Shown piece after piece: positions 32,401 through 44,360 of a DNA stretch of 64,000 bases. Each line of letters opens with the position of its first letter. Position 1 is the stretch's first letter. Source of the stretch: Neoceratodus forsteri (Eukaryota > Chordata > Ceratodontiformes > Ceratodontidae). Where the stretch lies: NCBI GenBank assembly GCA_016271365.2, contig CM057456.1, positions 1,394,523,501 to 1,394,587,500 on the forward strand. The letters run 5' to 3'. The notes under the pieces were generated by a model. It was not told the origin of the DNA, did not search any database, and saw only the letters and a program-made list of their open reading frames with translations. Made by a program: the position numbers and the translations under genes.

Positions 32401-33030
32401 AATCAAAGAACTTTTATTGGTTAAAACCAGTCAGATGACCATGCATTATTACAGCATAATGCAGTCATCCTGGTCCTAAACCACATCACACAATGAGCAA
32501 ATCAGTCCTCCTACCACCAGAACTATCTTCTATCAGTCCCCCCCACAACCAGAATGATGTTCCATCACAAACATGGCTGCTACCTTTACACTGTAAAAAC
32601 CTTTAACTGGGCCCTAAAAATAAAACTACCTTAAATAAAAAATAAAACAAAGTAACTAAATGTTGTTTCCCTGATCATCAAACTTGTCTTACACACACAT
32701 AAATTAGAAACAGTAAGTATTGTTCATAGTTTTCATTACAACTGTTGCTTTGCTAACTATGAAACATCCTCCTTCAATCTTTACTTGCTCATCAGGGAAA
32801 TCTCTTCACCTTTTCCTGACAGTGAGATAATTGAGTCTCTGGCTCTAGAAGAGGCCTTTGTGTGTGCGTGTGTATGTATGTGTACAGTATGTTAAGAGAG
32901 GAACATTCTACCAGTGGAACGGAGCAGAATTTTGAATCCCTGTATTCCATGATAAACATTCCATGGTAAAAATTCCATATAATGTATGGGGAGCCCTTAT
33001 TATTAACTGAAATCAAGCAGATTACAGCCT

Positions 33031-33097
33031 TGTTATGCCATTGTTATGACATCACTCTGTTAACTCTTCTTGAGAATGTTATATCAGTGGTATAACA
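33031..33097. repeat. 67-bp palindrome
   Basis: TGTTATGCCATTGTTATGACAT pairs with ATGTTATATCAGTGGTATAACA across a short centre holding GTTAACTCTTCTTGAG. Probably a tiny MITE. Confidence 0.6.
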
Positions 33098-33197
33098 AAA
33101 CAGGGAATGCTCACAACAATCAATGTTCTATAAAGTAATCCAGTAAAGTAATTCAATCCATGATTACACAATCTTGGTAGCCCATACACTATAAAAT

Positions 33198-33358
33198 ATA
33201 ATGTATGGTATTTGGTTAACAACCACGCTGAAAACACTTCTTGAGGTTGCCATGACATCTGAAAACCTCTCGAGCTGCGCTCTCGAGGTTTACACTGATG
33301 TCATGACAACCTCTTGAAGTGTTTACAGCATGGTTATTAACCAAAGACCATACATTAT
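33198..33358. repeat. 161-bp palindrome (MITE-like)
   Basis: The arms run ATAATGTATGGT, TTTGGTTAA, AAACACTTC, GAGGTTG and CATGACATC on the left and the same words complemented on the right, about 78 bases per arm. The centre is CTCGAGCTGCGCTCTCGAG. Confidence 0.8.
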
Positions 33359-33834
33359 CCTCTATATCTTGAATGTGGGGAAAGACAGAGAAAAAAACAG
33401 GATGAAGAAAGTAGGCAATCATACTTCATACACAACGAGAAAAGGTGGGAAAATACAGTTACATAGGCAGAGGCAAACCCAAACTGCTCAAATACATTAT
33501 AAAATCACGTACATTTGAATCATATATGGGTGTTTTCAGGCGAAATCTATCATCACCGCAACAAAAAAAGTTAACCTGGCAGGTTTAAAGTTTTGAACAC
33601 ATTTCCATTAAGAAACCATACTCGTATTGATTTGAAATGCAAGTTAACATTTTTTTTCTTATAAAAATGTGTGTCACGTACAGTTTTCACTGTGTTTCTA
33701 GCTAACCCCTCAGGTACCAGAAAAGGGACCATTTTTTGTATTCAAAGTTAAAATGGAAGCATATTTCAATGAACTATCCAAATACTTTATTTTCATTCAT
33801 TTTAAGACATATATTTAAATGTCATTTTATAAGA

Positions 33835-33973
33835 GCAATAAGACACTCCAGGGTGTGCCATTATGGTGAAATAATTGCACTTCTCAGGTGCATTTAACTG
33901 CACTCAGCTATGCCTCATGCCTAACACGCACCTGAGTTGTGCAATTATTTCACCATATGTCATGTCTTATTGC
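33835..33973. repeat. 139-bp palindrome (MITE-like)
   Basis: The ends are GCAATAAGACA and its complement. Inner arms are ATGGTGAAATAATTGCAC and GTGCAATTATTTCACCAT, then CTCAGGTGC and GCACCTGAG. A short unpaired centre follows. Confidence 0.8.
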
Positions 33974-33984
33974 TTACATATTTC

Positions 33985-34110
33985 ATTTGACTGATGTTCT
34001 GTTGCCACCTTCCCATCCCTTTCCCATGGGTTGCATCTGTAAACAAGGTTCTTGCTGTATCTCTGTATATTTATCTGGTGAAACAATTTCAGTAAAGACA
34101 TAAATAAAAA
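33985..34110 (+). mobile_element. LINE 3' tail fragment
   Basis: ATTTATCTGGTGAAACAATTTCAGTAAA followed by ATAAATAAAAA resembles the L2-type tail on the plus strand. No coding part remains. Confidence 0.35.
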
Positions 34111-34920
34111 CGTAAAAAATAATTATGTAATGCAGTCAAAAAGTAATGGATCATCTATGAAAAAAACCAAAAAAATCAGAGTCACATATCTGATGTCTAT
34201 CATCGTTGAGCCTAAATAGAGTTTCCTTATAAAAATGTATCAAGCTGCCAGTAGCCTCTTGTACTGGAATTCTTTGGGGGGGATGTGGGGGGGGGGCACC
34301 CAGATTCTGAAGTGATCCCTGGTGGTTCCTGTACCACTACTAATGTTTTATAATTGTGGTGGTGGTGGGGAGGGGAGCTCAGTTTGAAGACAGGGTGCCC
34401 ATAGCTCCTGAATCTCATAACATGTAACTCCAGCACTGCTATCCAGTATGGACAGGTAGGAAGTGCAGCTTTATTTGATTGTATTGTATTTCACAGGGAT
34501 AACTGACTGTGGTAACTGAATTTAGCAACCGCTCGTGTTCAATAAAGACCTGCCATTTTGTGACAAGTTACAATTTGCTCGTATTATGAGTCATAGTTCA
34601 TTACATAAGTAGGCTAAATTAAACAGTTTTAAATAACCACCAAACAGTAAACAGCGCTGACAGGATAAGACAGGTTTCCCTAGAAACCATCTGCCAGGTA
34701 AATTAACTTTCTGTTCTGTGTGCTGCATCTCGTGTGGTTCAAAAAGCATTACTTGATTGCAACATGGAACAGTAGTCTCAGTTCTTTTCCGAAAATGGCA
34801 GCCAAAGCTATGAAATGATTAAATTGCTCTGCAAACTAATGTGCAATAATTGGTGTAGTAAATATGCTTGTAGACTGAGCAACAATGTACTAACATTCCT
34901 TATTGAATGTTTTTTTAATT
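34110..34920. other. no recognised feature
   Basis: Apparently unique DNA with a short G run at about 34,275. No supported gene. Confidence 0.4.
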
Positions 34921-34924
34921 AATT

Positions 34925-35190
34925 TAGGCAAGGCAAATTATATTTATATATCGCTCTATCCCGAAGGTTCAGGGCACTGCACAGGGAACATGTTGCCATC
35001 CAATACGTAAAATACTTATTAATATTCTAATAAATATCACAGACAGTTCCTAACTAAATCTGTAGGCTTGCTCAAAAAGATACAATTTTAAGGCTCCCTT
35101 AAAAGCCTCCACTGAGTGAGCAGAATGAATGTGAGGTGGCAGAGCAGTCCAGAATACTGGTGTAGCCCCCACAAGTATAGTTAGAATTGG
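34925..35190 (-). mobile_element. unclassified interspersed repeat, LINE-tail-like
   Basis: Contains TTATATATCGCTCTATCCCGAAGG, CAGGGCACTGCACAGGG, TTAAAAGCCTCCACTGAGTGAGC and GGTGGCAGAGCAGTCCAGAATA. This wording recalls LINE 3' regions of other vertebrates. No frame survives and the family is not assigned. Confidence 0.35.
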
Positions 35191-35194
35191 CTGG

Positions 35195-36840
35195 CACATA
35201 TGCAGTTTGTACTTACTATAATACCATCAGGACTGCAGTCACATATTATACAGTTTAAAAAAATTAGGGGGAAAGCTGTCAGTGTCCCTTTAAGCCTTCA
35301 GTGGTGGATTGCCAGCAAGTCAGCCTTGGTGGAGCAGAGAGGGCAGACAGAGGCACAGAGGCTTACAAAGAATAGCCCTGCTAGGATGCATTGTCTCATT
35401 TACAGGGGGTCCCGCTTCTGCTGAATATTACTGCCGGGGGGGGATTGAAGCCCTGGGAAGTCAGGTGACTGGCTCAGGTACACACAGTGAGCCATGAGTT
35501 ATGATGAGATACAGGCCTCAGATCCTCTGTTTCACCGATTGGCACTCTGATCACAAGGCTACATTCTCATTATGACTTTTAAAAGTGCAGCGGTAGTGCA
35601 TCATGCTGCCAAAGGCTAGAGTGGATAACTATGCAATCGCCAGGATCCCACGGCAAGCCTGGCTGGGGGTTGAACACAGATGTAGGTGAGGCACTTGACT
35701 CCTGGAGATGATGGGTGCATTTCAGCCGGCATTCACACACCTCCATGCCATGTGACAACAGAGTGTTATTGGTGTCATCTGTCAAGCATTTGCCAGTCCT
35801 CCTCCAGATGTAGTGACTCCGTTGGGGAGGTAAATTCGGGGAAACAAATAGGGAAAAAAAGAATTTACAAAAGTATAAAATTTAACCCCCCACACCACCA
35901 ATTCTTTTCTTCGGAAAACAAGTTCTCCCCACCTCTTTGTTGTTTTATTTAAAAACTGTGGCCCCCTTAGCAAGAAAGCCACATGTTATTGACTCCCTTA
36001 CAATAGAACCTATTTCACCTTACAATTAAGATGACCCCCTTACAGGAGGGGATGGTGGTTATTACTAGAGGTGGACAGAAGAGGGAGAGGAACCTTTGCA
36101 TCTTCTTCTTTGAGAAAGCTGGTGTGAGAGGAGCTTAGGTAGTACAGTAAATAGATAGGGTGCTCCTGTGGCACCAAGGAGTCGAGACAGAGGAGTTCAG
36201 GTGGGAGTTTCAAGGCAAAAAGAGTAAGGAGAAAAGGGACGTCATGTCTCAGGTTTCCTCATCTAATAGGTGCCCTCGGGCACCAGTGAGGGATCAGTTG
36301 GGCCACCCTGGGCATGGGTTCCCACCTAGGGAAGCTACAGGCATCACCAGAAGAGAACTGGGTGCCAGGGGCCTAGGGTGGGCCAAGCTGTGCTTCACCA
36401 GGTGGCTGGCTGCAAGACTCAGGCCAGAGTCACAGGCAAACCTGCTGCGTGCTTCCACCTGGAGATGCAAGTGCCACACCATCCTAAACGTTTGAGGGTA
36501 GCATGAGATCTTGGACCCCCACTGTGGAAGAAGGGAAGCTGACAGGAAGGAACTTGGGCATTTAGGAAGTACCCTGACCTACTGGGAACCGCTGGGAGAC
36601 TAGGGTTGGCCCATAGCTTGGGTAGTATAGTGGGACCACCAGGAGGGTATGAGAATTTGAGGGCATATAACCTCAAGGGGAGCTTACCAATGGCTTTCAG
36701 GCCTGGGGCAGGTTCCCCTGAAGGGTCCACCACAAGACTGCTAAAACAAACACAGCGCAGTCAATAAGAGCGTGCACAAAACGCCGACACCAAAAACCGC
36801 ACTTCACAAATACAGGGAAAAGTAATGATAGCGCAATGAT
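35195..36840. other. no recognised feature
   Basis: A stretch at 35,440-35,560 (GAAGCCCTGGGAAGTCAGGTGACT.. and GCACTCTGATCACAAGGC) may be a decayed tRNA-derived repeat. The remainder has no supported gene. Confidence 0.35.
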
Positions 36841-36844
36841 TTAT

Positions 36845-36972
36845 GATTACACCTCCAAGGGGAGGCAACTCGAGGGGGTAATTTCGATTACATCTCTGCA
36901 GGAGAGGAAACTTGGAGGGGGTATTTATGATTCCCAACTCTGGGAGGGAGAAAGTCCGGGGGGGGGGGGAGC
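36845..36972 (+). repeat. ~42-bp minisatellite, three copies
   Basis: Units starting GATTACACC, GATTACATC and GATTCCCAAC lie at 36,845, 36,886 and 36,929. Each ends in a G-rich block. Confidence 0.7.
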
Positions 36973-36975
36973 AAA

Positions 36976-38505
36976 TGTTTCCAGTCATGTGCTATAATAT
37001 CCCCATGCTGTACTGTACATGTAGCTGTTTTTCACTCACACTATTACCGTGGCACACATTTCACTGCACTATTATTCAAATGCTATTTTGATGGTATACC
37101 TCCCCTGAAAAAAAACGCCATGGGCATTCCAATGGTGGGGGTGACTAAAGGCTGTGTACAGAGACCATCAAGTACCCCAGAAAATGGTGAAGCAGGTGCC
37201 ACCATTTGAGACAGTGGCTATAAGATAGAAGAATGTATCACCATGAACGTGGCAGGAAGAGGGAGTCCCTGAAGGCGAGGAAGGCTCCTGTGGCCTGTCT
37301 GCTGGATTACCATCTGGGGCAGGTGGGTTGCAGGGAGTGCTAGTCAGTCAACAAGGGTCTGGCAAGGATAATACCACGTCTTGTGTTTTCTTGATCTGGG
37401 TCCCCACTGAAAAGGAGCCATGCTGAGTGGGTTTAACCCTGCATAAAAATGAAACGAGAGTTCCCTCTTAGAGTTGTGACATCACCTTAATGTACCAGTA
37501 TTGCAAGCTAGCAGATGCTCCCATTGGTGAAAATAGTATCTTGTGTGAGAAGGATGAAACTTTAGAGAAGGAAATTCATTCCTGGGCACACTGTTGCTGT
37601 GAAGGCAGATGGGCCATCCATGCTCATTTGTTGCTGAGGTGAAAAGACAGCGAGGTCTGAGACTGTGTGCCAAATGCAAAATGCTGGCCGCAGAGAATGA
37701 TCTGTACCCGCTACTGCTAGCAGCTGTCACAGGGCTTGAAGGCCACTGGAGTCCAGACAGTGGAAGTAGATATGGTTGGAAGAGCTTGGGCGTACTGTAA
37801 TGAACTGTTTAGGAGCCAAGTTAATATGGTCCTTGGGCCAGTCATTTTCAATATGTACAAACGAACTTTGATGGAACATATGCCTTCCAGTATACTTCAA
37901 GTGCTTGAAGTCCAGCTGTTTGTGATTTTATTCATATACCCAAATGTGGCCACATCCGTCGTCTCCTACAGGATGTCATTCAACCCATAACTGTTGAGTA
38001 CAAGGGGCTCATGGCGAGCAGACCATCTGCATCCCTAGACACGGGAGTTATTGGGCCATACCCACCCCATCCAAGGCAGTAATGCAGGTTGATCATAGTA
38101 CCGCTTGAAGGGGCTGCCCATACATATACAACAATAAATACAAGCTATTGGAAGAGTGTGTAGGAGCTACGGCACTGCTTCACCAGCAGCACCCAGGAAG
38201 ATACACAGTCAAGCCCCCTTAAGTGCAGTCCTGATAAATGCAGATTCTGGTTAAGTGTACACTTTTTCAGTTTTCTAATTAGGGTTGTTAGGGTGTTAGT
38301 GTGCCTGTTAGGGTGCAGTCCTGCTTTAGTTCTCACTTTGCTCATTGACAGACATAACTGACCCCTGATAGGTGCACATTAGGTGTCAATCAGCTGAGAC
38401 TTATGACAAGACCTAATGGACAAGACTGAAGAGGTTGATGAAGACACGTGGATCTACTATAAAAGACCGACAAGGTCTTAATTCTATGTGGGGGGCAAGC
38501 ACCAC
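36976..38505. other. no recognised feature
   Basis: Apparently unique DNA. The CAGTCAAGCCCCCTTAAGTGCA word at 38,209 suggested a Tigger-like terminus, but no partner was found. Confidence 0.4.
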
Positions 38506-38509
38506 CCAT

Positions 38510-38735
38510 GTGGGGAGCTCCACCCCCTGCACCCCCCGTTACTAAAATAACCAACTCCAAGGGGGAGCGGACCTCGGAGTAGGTTAAAACAATTTACAGG
38601 GGGCCAAAGAGCACCATGCAAAAAGTTGCATTCCTGAAGTCGAACCTGGGTCTGAACACAATGGTGGCCAAGCTGTTAGTGCCTTAGCCCTCCACGCCAT
38701 GGGGGCAACTCGGCCAACCCTATGATTTTCCCTTC
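38510..38735 (-). mobile_element. tRNA-headed SINE, second copy
   Basis: On the minus strand the head reads GTTGGCCGAGTTGCCCCCATGGCG, then GACCCAGGTTCGACTTC (B box). It ends in a C-rich region with ACTAAAATAACCAACTCC, as in the copy at 27,117. Confidence 0.65.
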
Positions 38736-39189
38736 CCTCATGGTGCACAGCTAGAGGCAAGGTAGCCGTTCGTCATATCCACTACCTTACCCCTGTCTGC
38801 ACCAGCTTCTGTTTGTCGGGCAGGTGTGTGTCGGGCAGCCGAACTCTGGATTCTGAATGTCGGGATCCCAAGTTTCAGCACTTGGTCATACTCCCAGACA
38901 TGCAACCTGACATCAATATTCAAAGCCCTGAAGTGCATGGATAAGATAAATCCGTTTGTCTACGTTAACTTTATTTCCTAACACAGCCTGATGTAAACTG
39001 TACATGCTGCACTTGATGTGTTACAGACTGTTACAGGCATTTTACTGTGTTTTTAATGATTAGGAGTAAAATAATAATAATACAACTAGGTTTCATGCCA
39101 TATATTCTGTTATACTGTAAGAACATAAGATCTGTTAAATACACAGTCTACTTAAGTGCACAGTTTTCTTATGCAAAGGTTCATAGGTT

Positions 39190-39480
39190 TATTACAAGTT
39201 TTATGAGGTTGTTGACCTTTAGCAAACTCGCCACCATTACTGGTGGAATATTTGCTTTGCGGTACCCATGTAACTATCCAACCTATTTTGGAAAGTATCC
39301 ATTGTTGGGCTATTAACTACATCTTCTGGTAGTGTATTCCAAATATTATTCATTCTTTGGAAGTACCAGTTACTTCATTTAACTGTTCTACATTTGTCTC
39401 CTATTAATTTATATTCATGTGATCTAGTTTTAATAACTGGTTGCCTAACTAAACCAATTGTTTCTAAAGGGGGTGTGCAC
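39190..39480 (-). mobile_element. old CR1/L3-like 3' region
   Basis: The plus-strand wording GGGCTATTAACTACATCTTCTGGTAG, ATTCCAAATATTATTCATTCTTTGG, TTTGTCTCCTATTAATTTATATTCATG is characteristic of CR1-type 3' untranslated sequence in antisense. Heavily decayed. Confidence 0.5.
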
Positions 39481-39652
39481 TTTAGACAACTGCACTGCAC
39501 TTTCAGAAAAAAATATTTTTTTTCTGTTGTGGCTATTGGGGATTAAAAACCAAAAGGGAATTTGCACTTAATTTCTTACAGATCTCTCACAACTGATGAC
39601 TGACACGCTAGTTTAAACAGATGTACCCTCAGACATACACACACATCATACA

Positions 39653-39672
39653 TGCTCGCGCTCTCTCTCTCT
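39653..39672 (+). repeat. CT-rich microsatellite
   Basis: Short CTCTCTCTCTCT run. Confidence 0.85.
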
Positions 39673-39946
39673 GGCAGATGCACACACCTTCCTCAGACAA
39701 AAACACGTTACCACAGACAAGACACACTCACACAATGCCAAAAGATCTGAGACAGAAACTGTACCATCTTCCATCATAAAGTAAGCTGAATGGACTAGTT
39801 TTAATCCAACAGTGTTCAAAATATAAAAATATTGAAACATGTACTTTTGTTATGCCATGTTAAAATAGTAATCTATGAAATTATATGCTTTGAGCTTCCT
39901 ATTCTGAATGGATCCTGTGTGGACGGAATGATAAGCAGAGAGGAAA

Positions 39947-39948
<2 letters not shown>

Positions 39949-39977
<29 letters not shown>
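39949..39977 (+). repeat. poly-T tract
   Basis: About 29 T residues. It could be the poly-A tail of a minus-strand retrocopy, but the adjacent sequence (39,980-40,260) was not identified. Confidence 0.9.
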
Positions 39978-39979
<2 letters not shown>

Positions 39980-39980
<1 letters not shown>

Positions 39981-41390
39981 GCTGTAGAAATGACTTCTTC
40001 GAATGCTGGTTTACAGCTGTGGCTGCTGTTTGTCTTCCCTTGGCAGGGCTGGACACTGGGTGGCTTTCTAACCTAGTACAGTTAGCAGGGCAGTGTGTCT
40101 CGTTCTGAGACTTGATGTTGATGGTTTTGTCTTGCGCCTGTCTGCTTGGGTAGCACACAGTCAAAGACCGTGCCTCTCCAGGACAAAGCATTGCAGGCCC
40201 TGATTCCTGCGATGGTGGAGCCAGTTGGATTTGTTGAACCCCATCTGTCATTGTTCTGTGAGGAACTGTATTTTAGTCCATAATCTTGTCCACAATGATG
40301 GTAGTTAGTTAATGTTGCACTGAGCCACTTCTCAGCAGTTGGAACACAAACCGTAATGAGGAAGAGATAATGTTACCTAATTAGGAATTGACCCCATTTT
40401 CGTTCTCATTACAATCTGTGTCCCACAGTGATGGAGAGTTGTTGTCCCTGTTGTAAGAGTCCAGGCTGAAGCTGCTTCTTGCGCTTCTTAGGTAGAGTTA
40501 CTGGTCCGTATTCTAGGCATCCCCTAGTTTGTCTCTGCAGTGCTGCCATTTAATTATACTGTAGTAGAAGGGCTGCTCAGTGGCTAATGATAAGCGGTAT
40601 GACTTTCCATGCCAAAGACCTGCACTCCAGGCATGGGCTGGGTAACAGTCACATCAAAAGGCAGAGGAAGTGCATAGCGTCCACCTCAGATGCCTTCTGA
40701 GGATGGCAGGACTGACACCTGGCAGCTCCAGATGACAGTGAGCAAATGTGGAAATTGGCAACTTCAGTCCAGCTTCGATTTGGACCTCCTGTCTTTGGCC
40801 CAGTCTTTGGTGTTGGAGTTTAATCAGGCTACAAATAGGGGTAAATAGCACCACTTACCCACCCCTCACTCATCTGTTAGTCAATCCCAGCATCTTCCAC
40901 CTTCCTTGGTCCTCTAGTCAGATTTTGAAAAAAAAAAAAAAAAGTCAATACCTGTCACAGAGCTAGATGCTTGAAATGTAAGTTCTGTAACAAAAAGAAA
41001 ACAATCAGTTGAGAGAGGGAGGAGGTGAGTGGTAAATGACCAAGTGTCATAGCACTAGCCCTGACCACCTGGGAAGGGAAAAAGTGTTTTTTTTTTTTTG
41101 TTTTTTTTTGAACTAGCCAAAGGCTAAAGTGATCCCCAAGTGCCCCAAAGGTTTGACTGGGCCAAATTGAAAGTTAAAGTGCTGTATTTTGGAATCAGCT
41201 CATCCTTACCCCCTGGGGGAGTGATGCAGGCAGTACTATTCAATCTGAGACAGGGGTGCAATCCTGCAGTCAGCATGATGCAGGGCACTGCCCAGGGACA
41301 CAGTGGCAGCACACACCAGTCCTCTGTAGTGATTGCCAGTCAGTGTGGTGAGTGAGCTTGGTCCCAGCCCTCTTCTTACTGACAAGACAG
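39980..41390. other. no recognised feature; possible tRNA-like stretch at 40,575
   Basis: At 40,570-40,650, GCTCAGTGGCTAATGATAAGCGG followed by GACCTGCACTCCAGG vaguely resembles A and B boxes. The match is too weak to call. Confidence 0.3.
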
Positions 41391-41394
41391 GTCC

Positions 41395-42240
41395 CACATA
41401 GATGCATAGAAGCTGACTTCAGATAAGGACCTCTTGGACCACACAGCCTGCCCTATATATCCCTACCTAGTTTGAGGTCTGATGCACAAACTGAACTTCA
41501 GAGCACCCCCTCCTCTTTCCTCCAGCATACCCTTGTGTCTGTCCCACTCCTTAAATCCTGTGACCATTTTAGCCCCTACCACCTCCTCTGGTAGGTAATT
41601 CCAAGCGTCCACCGCCCTCTCTGTGAAACATATTTTCTCATGTTACCCCTGAGCTGTCCCCCCCTGCAACTGCATACTGTGCCCCTTGTATTGGAACATC
41701 TTTTACTTTAGAAGATGCTCATTTCCTGTACTCTGTTTATACCAGTAAGGCATTTGTATGTCTCTAGCATGTCCCCCTCTCCCTCCTTGCCTCCATGGAA
41801 TACATATTTATTTATTTTTGTCTTTCCTCATAGATTTTTTCATGCAGAGCCTGCACCGTTTTAGTTGCCCTTCTCTGCACTGCCTCCACCCTGTCTATGT
41901 TCTTTTGCAGATGGGGTCTCTGGAACTGGACACAGTACTCCAGGTGTGGTCTCACCAGTGACTTGTACCTAGGCAAAATTACCTCCCTCCTTCTACTTGT
42001 GATACCACTCCCTCTGCATCCAAGCATCCAGCTAGCCTTCCCCACCACCTTACCACACTGCCTAGCCTCTTTTAGGTCATCCAAAATGATCACTCCCTGA
42101 TCTCTTTCTTGCTTTGTGTCTGTTAGTACCTCCCCTCGTAGTCTGTAAGTTGTCCTTGGGTTCTTGTGCCCTATGTGCATGATCCTGCACTTTTTGCATT
42201 GAATCCCAGCTTCCATGCTCCAGACGATTTCTTCAATTTT
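41395..42240 (-). mobile_element. CR1 LINE, 3' fragment
   Basis: Minus strand 42,216-41,812 is an open CR1 reverse transcriptase C-terminus: GVIILDDLKEARQCGKVVGKA, ITSRRREVILPRYKSLVRPH, LEYCVQFQRPHLQKNIDRVE. The 3' untranslated part ends at TTCTATGCATCTATG (about 41,397), two CR1 octamers. It is 5' truncated. Confidence 0.85.
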
Positions 42241-42554
42241 TTTTAAGGTCCTCCCTCATCTTTTCAGCCCCACTGGTGTATCTTGGGCTATGCCTCACTT
42301 TTGGGGGGGGGGGACAAGGAAGATGAGTAAAATAGATGAAAACAGTAGCGGTGTTCAGGTGTGGAGGATGACTGTATGCACCCCAACCCCATTGTGTTGC
42401 CCATACTTCTTTTCTCTGCACTTTCCCTTCAGCAAAGTTTTGACCAGCTTTCCTCTTCTGGATGGGAAAGACTGGACACTATATTAGGAGATAAGCAGCA
42501 AGTGGCTAGAAGGCATTGGTGACCTCTCCGGGAGTCGAAGGATCCAGGGATTGA

Positions 42555-42870
42555 AGAAACGCTGAAGTGAAGCTGGCCCGGTGGTGCAGAGGGCTGAGGT
42601 GCTGGATGCCTTACCTCACATCACGCTGGTGACCCGGGTTTGGGAACAACCTTGGGTTGTCGGGGAGCCAGCACGGGGGGTGGGCAGGATTTAGCAGAAG
42701 GCAGCTCTCCTCTCCCGGGGAGGTTGTTTTCCCCCCTCTGTAGGTCCGCTCCCATCAGGTGGAGGTCCGATGAGTAGTGTAGGCGGGAGCGGGTGGCAGG
42801 TGATTGCCAGGGATGGGGTGCAAGGGGCTGAGCCAGCACACGGAGTACATATGTGCCTCCACACACACAT
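42555..42870 (+). mobile_element. tRNA-headed SINE
   Basis: GCTGGCCCGGTGGTGCAGAGGGCTGAGG, then CTGGTGACCCGGGTTTGGGAA, forms the same head as the copies at 13,682, 27,330 and 38,735. A G+C-rich body follows. Confidence 0.5.
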
Positions 42871-44360
42871 GCACTGCTGTGATTGCCGGGGTTGCGGGAC
42901 GGGGAGAAAACGGGGCAAAAATACCAAAAAAAAGTACATATAGGGAAAAAAAAAGGCTGAAGTGAAGCCTGACCTACTGGGGAATGAGGGAAAACAGAAA
43001 GTAGAAAATACATTGTTGTAGTACTGCATTTTACTACTGGGTTACAGAACACAAGCTAACCTCTCGGCAATAGTCTTAGACGCTTGCATACATTATACAT
43101 AAAATGTAAGAACAAAACTTCAGGGCTCTTTGTTAGCATATGGACTGCGTATAACTCTGAATGAAAGGTTTAACCAGAAGGCCTTTCTTTAAAAGTGATC
43201 TCTTAAGAAAATGATGCTGATTAATTTAGCTTTGAAGACAATTCCTTAAAAAGATCTTTGGTTACAATAGTCGACTATCTGTTGTCAGCATGCAGTTTAG
43301 ATAATCTTTCTGTCGTGTGTCGCAGCAGGCACCCAGTTCACAGGTTCTCCGACTACACCGTCATACGGTCTGCAGATAGAGCACTAGTCAGAATGGATGG
43401 TTGGCGTAGTGGGTGGGTGGGGGCTGCTGAAGTGGTAGGGATGGGAGGAATGCAACAGACCAGTTGAGTATAACAGGGTTGCCTACTAGCTGAACGGATA
43501 GAGATGCTTCTTCAGCTCATCTCTTCCAGGTACTGTTTTAGAGATCAGGACTTCTTTAGTACAAAATGCACTAATGTAAATCAGTTTATCTGTTTCATTT
43601 TCTGCCCCCAGGATCCTTCATATTATTTCAGGCACTGGCACTTCTTCTCATTCCCCCACCATCTAACAGCCTTTGACTTGTATTTCATCCCCTCTCACCA
43701 AGCCAGCAAAATCTATGACCGGTACAGAGAGTTGGAGAGGATCACGCTGTCATACACTGAAAAGCACAGATGTGCTTTCTCCCCTTCTAGGTCTTGCCAA
43801 CCACAGAGACATCAGCTTGTCACCCTTACCCCCACCCTGGTCGCATTCATTGCTGGGCAGAAGCCACCAGAAGTCTCAGCTTCTCTTCCTACATCTCCCT
43901 GCTAAGGACTGCCATGAAAATGAGACAGTGTATCTCATGATGCCATCCTGCCGTCTGTCTGATGCAAATTTCAAATAAATAACTAAACAAGATGAGCTCA
44001 CATGTCTTGTTTCAGCTGGGTGTCATCAGTGTGGCAGCAAAACATCACACTGTCTCTCCTAATGATCTTTCACAAAGGCATCAGATAAATGGCAAACAGC
44101 ACTCTGGGAAAGAACTGACCCCTGGGGTATGTGGCTGACCCCTGGGGTATGCCACACTCTAGAGCTATCAAATGCTAATTGATTTGTTTTTGTCTAAATA
44201 GTCATATTTTTTGTACTGTCTGTCTTTGATGATGCTTTACACTGCCTGTCCTGTTCCCACCCTGTTGTCTCTGTATTGGTGCTGTATGTGTATGAATTTG
44301 TATTTGCGCATTGTAATATTCTAAACTGTATTACCGAATGGGCTGTTCACTCAGCTTTCC
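42871..44360. other. no recognised feature
   Basis: Short frames at 43,504-43,978 show no recognisable domain. A short local duplication (CTGACCCCTGGGGTATG) occurs at 44,117-44,150. Confidence 0.4.

Noticed and set aside
33216..33422. Small minus-strand frame
   Set aside because: It is built from the arms of the 161-bp palindrome.
38200..38290. Tigger/pogo-like terminus (CAGTCAAGCCCCCTTAAGTG)
   Set aside because: No matching inverted terminus or TA duplication was found downstream.
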